Below are positions 49,372 through 61,100 of a stretch of 64,000 bases of DNA, in pieces; position 1 is the first letter of the stretch, and the number at the start of each line of letters is the position of its first letter. Location: contig JAANDG010000231.1 in assembly GCA_036852015.1 (NCBI GenBank), positions 124,001-188,000 on the forward strand. Reading direction: 5' to 3'. A program made the position numbers and the translations under genes. This DNA is from Pelodera strongyloides (Eukaryota; Nematoda; Chromadorea; Rhabditida; Rhabditidae). The notes under the pieces are model-generated. The model was not told the DNA's origin. It saw only the letters and a program-made list of their open reading frames with translations, and did no database searches.

Positions 49372-52178
49372 GGACAAACGGCTACCTTGCAGATACACGA
49401 GTAATCCCTGCGCGATTTATTCACGAGTATACAATCATTTATCAACGCTACTTCTATTCAACATTTTTTCACATAAAATTAATATATAGGATAGTTTGAT
49501 ATTAAACATTCCGAAACAATTTACTTTCTCACTGCAAATGTTTGGATCTGAAAAATGTGCAAACGTGGTTCCAACGCTGTCACTATAATTTTGCAATTTT
49601 TATTTGATTTCCTTTAAATATAGGTAGCTATGAGTACAAATTCGGTACCAATACCAAGTTCCAGAAAAACAAACACTTCGAGATAATTCACTGAGAATGG
49701 GAGTTACTGGATTAAAATTGGTATGCAATAGCCCGGTTAGCGGCTGATTATAAATATCATAAATACCCTGCAGTGTTACACTTCGGATATATATGTCACT
49801 ACAGGGTTCATTATCGTTATCGTCATTCATTATCGTTCGCAGTCCGGGCAATTGCGTTCACGCACAAACTATTGTTATTTAGTAACTACCATTCTCAGCG
49901 AATTACCTCCCTGAGTTCGAAATCTTGCTACTGCTGCGGTATTTTTCTACAGATCAATTTATATTTAAGTTAAACCAAAGAAAAATTACGAAAATATCGT
50001 TACTGCGTTCCTTTAAAGGGACAGGCCCACGAGAAAAAAAGATTTTCTCCATTTGCTTGTACAGAATGTCGAGAATTTCAGAAATATTACTATGAAAACC
50101 GCATTTCCTTGCGCCTAGAACTCGCAGAGTTATTCACCGGCAAACAGTTCGGCAAGGTACCGTAGTCAGCAACGTCAAAATACATTTTTACGGTTTATAT
50201 CCGTCCATTTGCATTCTTTCTTTACATAATAATTTTTAAGCGAATGAAGATCATCACTAAGATTTTGTTAAGGTGTTTCCAATACTGTAATGCCCTAAAA
50301 GCGCAAAAATTGATTCTGTTTGCCGGGGAATAACTCTAGGCGCAAAGAAGTACGGGTTTCACAGTAATATTTCTGAAATTCCGGACATTCTGTGCATGTA
50401 AATTGAGGACATCTTTTTTTCTCGTGGGCCTGTCCCTTTAACTGAACCGGCTTTCGATATACGTTGCCTGTTACACGTGACGAAACACTAAAGAATTCCA
50501 AAAAAATGCTTATTTTTTTCACCACAAACAATCTTCGTTAAGGGTTGCAAACGCTCAGAGTTTTCTATATCATTGTGCATAGTTCTCTCAAAGTGCCATT
50601 ATTAACGTTAGTTCTTTTTCGTTTTCGAAATATTATATGTACTCAATTAATGTCACATTTTTGTTCGCCACAGGTTAGATTGATTTTTTTTGTCTATTTT
50701 AGCGCAGAAATGTAATTTTGAGTGTGTTAGAATGGCCTTTACACAAATACGCTTGGTTTGTAATGTGTTCATGTCAAGTCGTTCAAGTAATAATCGCCAA
50801 GTATCTTAATGTGCAACTGTCCCAGTTTTGTTCTTTTCCTAGCTTTATCTATGCATTTCTCGTCACTTGCTTTACAATTCACTGTCATTTATGAAATAAA
50901 ATTGTGCGTATGACTCTTTTTCTGAAACACATCTTTCCGCATACTAAACGGTAAACGAACGCGGAAACGGCAACACGTAAAATGTATTGTTTAGAGTTCA
51001 CAGTTTGGATAAATCAGGAGAGGATTCCAATATAACTTTTTGAAAAAAAAAAGTGACAAAACTATTTTTTATATACATGACCTGTGAGGAATTATGCCGT
51101 TTTCCATTTTTTTCCTTTTTGAGATTGCCTCAACCTAAAGTTTACCGTGCAAAGGATATGAAGCGATGAACAAGCTTTTTTCAAGTGCCAAAATATACAG
51201 CAGACTTCTCGTCTAGAAGTTTTGCAATGCATGGATCGGTTAAGCGTAGTGTTTTACAGCTGATATCCGTGTATGGTACGCTACCCAGCCCTGCCTTGAC
51301 AAAACTTGCGCGATATATTTTTGTATGTTCGTAATAAATGTTATGTAATGTTATTATACCTGGTAGCATAGTTGCTTCGGTTTATGCTACAAAAAGATGA
51401 TTTGAGTCTATATGCCACGGCGCTATTTTTCTTTATACGGTTTCGCGCACAAGAACATTTGAAAAGTTGTCGAACAAAACCTACATATTTCTTCGCCGTT
51501 TCCCGGAAGTAAGGTACAGGCACTCGAAATAGACATAGCGGATGCACATAGAGGAAATTGTATGGCTGTAACAGTTAGCAACAGTCCTGTAATATTGATC
51601 AGGATTCTTTTTAGGAACCAACATGATCATAGGGCTAGTCCCTTTGAAGAAAACTACGTGCTGGAACCATATAACTAAGGTGTCATGTAATAGTGTAGCT
51701 GGTGCCAACCTCGCTCTTATTCTCATTATCGTTATTCCTATTGTCTTCATGGTTCTGTCAGAATTCCGTTGTTTCCATTGGTTCAATGTGATTGAGCTAT
51801 TAGTAGTTATTTACATCTACCTAAAATATTTTTGTGACTAGTAAGCAAGACATTTCATATGTAATCTTTCTTTTCCACATGAAAGCCAATAAATTTCGGA
51901 AACTTCGGAATAATAGACCTGGTATCCATACCATACGTCTGGTATTGATATTCTGTGCTGATTCGTATTCATTCTCATTGTTATTTCTAGTGATTCGTAT
52001 GGTGTGGATTGGTGATGGTGGCAGTGTTATCGCCACGTCGTTTCACAGCCTTCATTTTCTATCTTTATTACCTCATTAACTTCGCTGGCGGCAGAGCCCA
52101 AGAGAGACTGAAGTCCTGCCCCACCCCGCTCATTGCTGTGGCACTGAACACACAAGGCTCCGCTCGAATCTGAACCCC
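49372..52178. other. Intergenic region with one hairpin element
   Basis: About 2.8 kb between two plus-strand genes. Apart from the TTAA-flanked element at 50013-50441, the open frames (for example 49600-49851 minus, 51481-51786 minus) show no family or splice support. The last few hundred bases should contain the promoter of the modular secreted protein. Confidence 0.5.
50013..50441. mobile_element. TTAA-flanked inverted-repeat element
   Basis: Both ends carry the same 31-base terminal inverted repeat, starting TTAAAGGGACAGGCCCACGA. Similarity continues inward for about 140 bases per arm at roughly 85% by eye (left 50013-50158, right about 50290-50441), around a non-repeated centre of some 130 bases. 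The TTAA at each end is a likely target duplication. No transposase is present, so it is non-autonomous. Both arms remain open for a similar short cysteine-containing peptide, read in opposite directions (left CTECREFQKYY, right CTECPEFQKYY). Confidence 0.8.
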
Positions 52179-55100
52179 ATGCGGTTGCTGCTTATCCTAG
52201 CAGCCCTCTCGGGTCTCTCCCTTGCGGGAACCAACAAATGGGGCAACGGTGAGTGTATTCAGTTAATGGAATTGGTTCTTTTTACATCCTTTTATCCATG
52301 CGTATTGAATTTTGGACCGATCGACATACTTTCTTATTATTCCCTACTTATTACTTGTCTTTTTCAGTTTTCAACACGCTCATCTCCTCATCGCCCCAGC
52401 AGTTTGAGGAACTTCACAAATCGGCCGTCAACTTTCATGGAGAGGTTAGTTCACCTAAATAAAAATCAAATACATCCATTTACATATTAGTTGACTGTGC
52501 TAATTACTTAAATGATGTAACTTAAGTAATTCAAGAATGTATCTTTGCAGCTCGAGGAGCCTATTCACCTTCGAATGAAGCGTGCCGTGTATTCTGCTCT
52601 TGGAATTCAATCGACTTGCGAAGCCGGATGGACAGGAACTTTCTGCGAGAGCCGTGAGTCAATTACTTCTCAATAAAAACAACTCTGAATTCTTTGATAT
52701 GTGCTAATAGTAAAAAATCTCATTTAACATATGACGTGAATGCTGGATACATTGGAATAACTTCTATATTACAGCAATCTGCCCGACTCAGGGAACAGTG
52801 CCCTCTATCACCCAGTCCCAGTCAAAATTGATCGATCAGCTCTCGCTTCCTTCGGGATGTACTGGAACATACTACATTCCAGTAGACAGCATGTCCAATA
52901 CGCGAATCCTCATCGGAGTATGCGAATTATTTTGAGTCAATTGTATAGTTCCTCAAACGTGTGCAGCAGTCCACACCCAATTAATTCATCTACAATGAAA
53001 TTATGATTTTATTTCTGACCCCCGAAAATATTCTGTGATCATTTCTATGTCCACGTATACAGCATTCTATTTACATTTGGCTTGCTTTACGATTAGTGCT
53101 TGCAATTTCGAAATGACACATTTGGTGGCATCTTCGTCTCTCTTTTTGTGGTTGATGCAATGGAGGTGTAGCATCCTGGAATCTTTGTCCCAATATTTCC
53201 TCCATACGAAATGCTCCTGGCCTACCAATCTAAGAAACCCTTTGCAGGTTTCCACTTCTTCCGGAGTTCCCCTGCTCAACCTGACAAATGCGCAAGGTAA
53301 AGATCATAAAACAATCACTCACTTGCTTGACACCTTCATAACGTTCTGAGTAAGGACGCAAAAACGGTGGCTTGCTATTCCATTTGCAAATCAGTTGATG
53401 ATACAAAACAAGATTCTTTAGGACAAGTGATCACTCCCGAGACAGTGGTGCCCGCAGAAACTTCAACACACAACTTCTATGCTGGGCTTGTCCCCGGAAA
53501 GTACCAAATCAAAGTCGACAATGCAGGAGTCTCCACAACACATTGCATCGTCTCAGTCGAGGTTATTTGCTAACTTCTCGAACCCTTGATCAAAAAATAT
53601 CTCAACAACATTTTTTTTGCAATTATATGGTTCATTAACAGAAAACTGTAAAGGTAAAAAAAAAACACAATTTCTACATAACAGAGCCCTATTAGAGTAT
53701 ATATTCATACTCAATTCTTGAAATCACGGATTATTTCTCGCGTCATCGAAGGCGTGAAACTGATAATTCTCACATAAATGGTGACTACAAAGCCAACTAT
53801 TAATTTAACAGTTTTTCCTATGTACATATCTTGATAAGCACGCAGCACAAAGCCATTAAAAGGTACTTTGGGCCTGGTGTTACACGCGATAGTGTGGAAA
53901 GTAACATTCACTAGAAAGGAACGATGTTTAGCGAAAATTAATTGGAAAGAGAAAATAAAACAAAAGGCTATATCAAGCAACAATAATGTATGTTTCTAAA
54001 GAGGCCGAGGGTTTTCAATAAAACTGTACCTTATATCGCAAAAACCAAAACCTCTCCATTATAGGCAGTCAACTCTTTCTTGGCCTCTGATATGATCCTT
54101 GTGAATGGACCTAAGGAGGACACAGCCCCCCATTATCACGCCGGAACACAAGGAGTTATGCAGAATTTCGCAATTCACATGTACAACTTTGCTGTTGGAG
54201 CAGGTACAGATTATTCCGCAGGATTGCTTATGGCCGTCAAGCGTCATTGATTGAATTTCTTACGGCTCTTAGGAGTTCTCTAATCAGTTGATGTGATTAG
54301 TGAGCTTGAGTGTTAAAAATAATTACCTGACGTTACCGCCGATTTAATTTATATTCATTTCTAGAGTCCAAGGTCCTGACCGTGTATCAGTACAAAAACT
54401 CCTCACAGCCTGTGATGAGATCGTTGTTGACCAGAAGGTAGGATTATGAAACATGCCAATTGAAGCAAGTTAATGGAAACTAATTAAAAAAATTAATGAG
54501 GGGGAAAGAAATTAAACTTCATTGGCGACGAGCCTGTAAAGGGCTTCATATGACAAAACCACCAGCCAACATATAGTAGACTAAATGTATCCCAACTTCT
54601 TTCAGATACCAGTGTTCTTATGAGTTCTTCGTTGGTGGAACTTTCTCCTGCGATCCGTCTTTGACATATGTTGCCAGTGTTGAAGGAGTCGACCACAATG
54701 GATATTCTTTCCGAAGAGCTCAACTGTTCCAGTGTGTCGCTGCACCTCCGCCAACCCAACCACCGACGTCCATCCCAGCTCAGTGCTTGAATGGAGGTAG
54801 TCACAGTAACCTAGATACTTTGATCAGAACTCTGGGTAGCTATTAAAGTGAGACACAAACGTTTCTTTGTTTCAGGAACCAAGATGTTTAACCAATGTCT
54901 GTGTCCCGAACTGTTCACTGGTGCTGCTTGCGAACAGGCACTTTGCATGAACGGAGGAACTCAATTGCCGGAAAAACTGTCCTGCCTTTGCCCAGATGGA
55001 TTCTCTGGAACAAATTGCGACAAAGGTAAGTGCGTAGGACACAACAACCGTGTCTCCCGCGTTTCATATGCAGCGAAAAGAAGCAGCACGAGCTTTTCCG

Positions 55101-58100
55101 TGTGCATGTGTGTTGTACTTGTCTTATGATGCTGATTGCAGTGGAGTGCCGCGACAGTATCTCTCAATACCTCACCGATGCGAGGTCCCTGATCGTAGTT
55201 GTTCGTGCCACCGCCAGCATGGCACCGTACATCAACAGAATTGTGACAATGGTAAATTTACCCATTCAATGTTACAACTTACAACCACGTTTAGTTTTAA
55301 AGGTGTTAAAATAAGAATAAGAAAATATAACAATTATACAATAAGTAAACTTTCTGTAGATCGACCAAGAAGCTGAATATCTTGCCGCATATGGAGGATT
55401 CCGCAACTACATTCTCGTCACTTTTGCCAATAATGGTAAGCAAAGTTCTTTAAGACCACACCTAAACGAAAGTTTCTCAGCTTATTATGTTAATGACATT
55501 TTTCTCCCGTTTTAGACTACTCAACCAACGTTTACTACCCGTCTCAATACAAGAACTTCCTGGACACTCTTTCGTCTTACAACTCGACCACTCGAGTTGG
55601 AAATTGCAGTGATTCGGTTGTTACTGCAATCGGAGCAGTCTTCAAGGAGGTACTTTATATAACCATAGATGTCACTCTCTGGTTGCATCTTATGATGAAC
55701 TGTCAACTTTCGATGTCCGGCGTCTTCTGTGATTGAAATATCGACCACATCTCTTTTCTTGCCCAAAAACATCATTCATTCCGTTAAGGTTCCTCTGCTC
55801 AAATCTCCCATCTACATCTTCACAGATGTCCCAGCCAACGACTATCAGGAGTATCTTTCAGTGGTCGAGGCGAATGCCATGTACAAATTCCCGGTCAGTA
55901 GTTACATTTATCACCAACGCCACCAATGATGATGTGTCTATACGATGTGTCCCTTAATCATGTGTCTCTAATGTAATTACCTTCCAGATCTATCCATTCG
56001 TCATGAACTCGAGCCAACTTCAACAATGCCAAGTCAACGAAATGTCTGAAGGATACAGAGTGCTCGGAGATCTCGCAATTCTCAGCGGAGGACTTGTATT
56101 CAGCCCTGCAGATGATAAATTCGCCATCGTAAGTTTTTTTTTCGCTTCTTTCAACTGTTCATTTGAGGTCTTTTTGCTAAACAACTATATTCTTCAACAA
56201 CTAAGTTTACACAAACATTTATTCTCAATTCCTTTGTTACGCCAGAATTAACGCTCACACATCTTCGCTTAAAAATATCGTGCATATGGGCGCAGCAAAA
56301 TCAAATACAACAATATATACTATGATACACTATGCACTTTTTAGACCGGAACCTTGTTGATTCGTGTGACCAACTTCAAGCAGAACATTGTGATGATGGA
56401 CGACAGAGTGGTGAGGAATCACACAAATGATCATAACAAAAAAAAAAGAGATAGTTTCTGCCTCCCCTATATTTGAGCAATCATCGTCACCATCTATTCT
56501 GATCAAAATTTATTGTTTCAGGTGTGTGAGGACACTGGTTACAAGAGTTTCTTCGTGGATTCGTCTACTTCTTTTGTGCACATCGTCGTAACTGGAGGTT
56601 TGTCGTAATGTCGTTCCCGTCTATTTCGAAGTTCCATCTGTCTCAAAGAAAATTCGATTGTTCTCTTCTTCTAGAAAACCCGATTTTGGCCATAACTGAC
56701 CCAACCGGAAAGGTCAGTTCCGATAAGGTCTGGGATGACGGACGGAATCACATTTACTCGATTGTCAACGTGACCGCTGGAGAATACCTGGTCCGAATGT
56801 ATGGATACAATGTAAGTTGACATTTAACTTATCAAATGCCACGAAAAAAAGCCAATGTTAATTGAGCCATTTTTAAAATTCACTAACACCAATCACGCTT
56901 TAGTCACAAATGCCGTGCAGTTGGCGTATTTACGCCCTTTCCGAGTACGATCTCTTCCTGTCAACCACAAGTTTCGTGGCAGAAGATGCCGGATTCGCAG
57001 AACCAGTCTATCGTAAGCGTTCTCCTTGCTGCAATGCGACCACCTTAAAGTCTAATTAGCATATTCTTGAATCCATATAACTATTCAGGATTGTAATCTT
57101 CACTATCTTTCCCATCTTCGCTATATAACGCGTCCCAGATCACTTTTTGTTCTGAGCTTCGACGTAGTGTTAATTAGAAAGGTGTGATATTGGTTTTAAT
57201 TTCAGAGGAGCCGCGTGCTCTTGTCGCACAGCTCAATGGTCTCAATGTTTCGGATCCCTTCCGTTTGTTCTCTGAAATTCATGTGATCGCCAATGAGGGA
57301 GGAATGGGGCACAAACCACTGTACTTCTCGAATGGTCGGTATTAATAAACTTCAAAAAGAGGCCAAACTATAATGATTATATGTACCGTTGAGATAACAG
57401 TTTCCGTAGTGTAGGTTTGTACCGTTCCGGTTGTGGATACCATCTGTACTTCGAAGTGGCCAACTTCTGCGAGAGACTTGGACAACTTTTCTACGCAACG
57501 GTGGGCATTCTTCAGAAGACTGCACAAACCAGGACAATTATTCGTTTATACTGCAAGATATATAGAGATAGATAGACAGATATGATATATAGAGAGATAG
57601 ATAGATATATAGATATATAGATATATAGATATATAGATATATATATATATCTACTATTATATAAACCTTTCAGGTGTACGCTGACGACAACAATGGATTC
57701 ACGATTCAGAGAACACAAGTAGGATACTGTGCTGGACGTGAGTGAATTGCGTTCTCGAACTTGGATCACTAATTGTAGACAGTGTTCAAGGAGTTAATAT
57801 TCAATGGAACTGCTTGTAGGTCCTATCCCACCAGAGCCACCAACGAGCTGCATTAACGGAGGAGTGCCAAACCCACAAAACACAACACAGTGCATCTGCC
57901 CGCCATTTTATACAGGTTTGCTCTTATCCTTAACAGAGGACTACTACAATGCGAAACATAAATACCTTTGCAGAATAATTTACTTTTCAATTGCAGGACA
58001 ATACTGCCAGGATCTGGTTTGCGTGAATGGAGGAACTTACGCACACGGCAGATGTTCATGCCCACCAGGAACGGGAGGAACTTTCTGCGAAGAATGTAAG

Positions 58101-61100
58101 TGAGAATTAAACATGCAAAGGCCATCCCTTTATCTGAGGATTAAAATAAATTATTATTATATGCGTAAGGGAGAAAGTAAGAAAGGAATCGAGGCGAAAA
58201 TAGGATTCCGATATTGTAAAATAAAATAAAAATAAAACTACAGACGCCTGCATCTACTACAATCCGAAGGCAGAACAACACTTCAACTATGAGAGCAAGA
58301 CGATGAACTTTGTTGTTTCAACCAGACAGTCTATGCAGGCAGTAAGTGCTATCGTCCAATACCAAAGACAACCAACTTTCAATTTTCGAAGCATGAAAAG
58401 AAAAGTGATTCTCTTTTTAGACCTGGCAACAACTGTCGAACAATATTCAAAACTTTGTTCGTGACGTTGAATACCATTCGCGGACATGGATTTCGGAGTG
58501 GAATCTTATCCTTGTTAACCAGACCAGTTAGTATTTTTTATTGCATATTGTTCAGACTTAAGTACTATCAATTGCAACATGGCGGACTACATACAATACA
58601 GACAAATCGCCCTGAAATAGCAGAAAATAGCAGAATAATTATGTATTCCCTATTTTAGCTGTGACAACCCTCTCCTCGACGAAGCCCAGCGACTTTGTTG
58701 CAAACGTGCAAAATGTCAATGCCCAATTGAACAACTACTACGATCCATCGAACACGGTAACCTTAGCTAACATGATTTCCATTGCCTGCAACAAGCACGT
58801 AAATTGTTGATACATAATCCTGTTCACTCTAGAACTGTTCCGTGCAACTCCTTGCGGGAGCAGCGCGGGCTGCAGAGAGATCGGCTCCTCGGTCTTACGT
58901 CTACATATTCACCGATTCCGACACTGTTACCGACGGCTTTGTGCCACTCTTCAACTCAATCATGGAGTTCCCAATCACGGTTTGTTGCCTTAAACTTAAT
59001 TGCAACATCGTGAAGGAAAAATTCGCGTGAGTGATGTCAATCGTAGAGCCACATACGTTGTTGAGACCCCCCCCCCACTTTTCAGATAAGCGCAATCGCA
59101 ACAGCCCCACAACTCTGCTCTCCAACAGGAGGATTCAGCTCCAACGTCATTGCATTCGTTGAGTTTACTGGAGGATGGGCATACCATGCAACGAACGCAT
59201 CTCAGGTAGAACTTCTTTCCGGCTACTTTTTCCTTTTCATCTCTGTTCCCTCCCGGACTGTTACGCTCCATTTCTCGCTCTCAGTTGCGAAGTTGAAAGG
59301 AAATCCATTTTCCAGGTGCTCAACTTCATCGTCACACAGTACAATTCGGCAACCATTTCCGACAGATTCTTCCAGGTTTGCGTTTGACCTTTTGAAGGAA
59401 TCGTTAATCTTTATGAACTCCTATAATCCTTTTAAATATATGCTTTAGGACTGCAGCTCAGCTCCACAGACATACTATATACCAGTCGACGGATTCGCTC
59501 AGTCACTGACAATTGCCGTCGGTGGAGATCAGCCCTCGGTTAGTCATTATATGGAACACACCTTGTTTATCGTTTTTCTATTGATTGCATTGTCTTAAAG
59601 TATGCAAAGTTCCTTGCATTTTCAGGTTAGCGTTATCCGCATTCCCAGCGATAAGTCCAGCATCCAACCTGGAGCACTTCAGAACACACTTATAAGCGAA
59701 TCAGGAACCCTCGTGCAACAGTACATAATCCGTCAGTTGTCCACTAAACTTGTATTTGTGCATGTATTATACAACAATTGAACTGACAATAACAATTGTT
59801 TTTTTATCAACTATTTTTTCAGCGTGCGATACCTTCGAGTGGGACCCCAAGGGAGCTCTTTGCTACCGCATTGTCATTTCCGAAAAGGTTGAGCTTTTTC
59901 TTTGAATATTTGAATTCATATTGCTAGATTAGGGGTTCATGCGTTCATAGTCTCTTTCACAGGCTCATCAAATGCGGTAAGTGCAGGAAGGGCGTGGCAT
60001 TTTGTTTTATTAATAAACGACTTACGTTCAGATGCCCTTCGTTGATGCTTCTGGTTACTGTCATTATGTTCGCGGAGCCCTCGTTGATATCTTCGGACCC
60101 GACAAACAAGCGGATGTCGTATGTGAGAAATTCCTCCTTTTCTTTTCCACGCCATGTTTATAAATCTAACTGAAGTACCGCGTATTTATTTAGATGAGAC
60201 CGGAGCAAATGCCCAGAGCCAGGGTGTCAAGATCTGGCTTGGTCTTCTGAGAATTAGTGGAACGTGGTATTGGGATGTGAGCGACGGACATAGCGACCAT
60301 CCCCTGGTTTGTGATTTGCAGAAAAGCAGCATACGACTTTGATCAACTTTGTAAAGCGAAATCTTATATTCTATTTGTGGTTTGCATATTCCAGGGAGCC
60401 TATAATAACTGGAGAAGTGGTGTCAACCTGAACGACCCCAACCTTGCATGTGCAATCATGGCCGAGGACGGGTACTGGGAGCCACACGATTGTGGAGCGA
60501 AGGACGCCTACAGTCTTTGCCAGAAGCACAGATGTATGGGCCTTGACAAAAACCTGTTTTGATAAATCATACATCTAGCCTTACTAACCAAACCACCATT
60601 TTTACTACGACCATTGCGATTTTTCTTCTTTTCTAAAGTGTGAATTTATATTGCAGATGGACAGGCAATCTACCCCGGAGACGCGTCAACAAGTAAGCCC
60701 GTTGAACTTCCCCATTCGAGCATGCCTTGTGCATAAAAATGGCACAATTGATCCTACTTCGATATCAACATCTGTCTTTGACGCAACAGAGAACTCTGCT
60801 ATTTTTAGATGTTCTTCCCGGAGGAATGTGGCAGATCCAAGTTCAGACCAAGAGCGGAATGTGCTCAATCCAAAATAAGATCCAATCAACCATCCAGGTC
60901 TACCACTCATTCGCACAGGACCCGCATGATGACTTTGGAATGTTCTACGCAAACAGTGACTCGAGTATGCATTGATGATAGCACTTTCTGGGGGAGCTCT
61001 TTTGTAATAGGTCTTCGAACTGTCTATGTTTAGAAAAGGACAATTTTTTGAATTTCACAAACTGTCATTTTGTTTATTCAGCGATGATTTTTGCAGGCAA

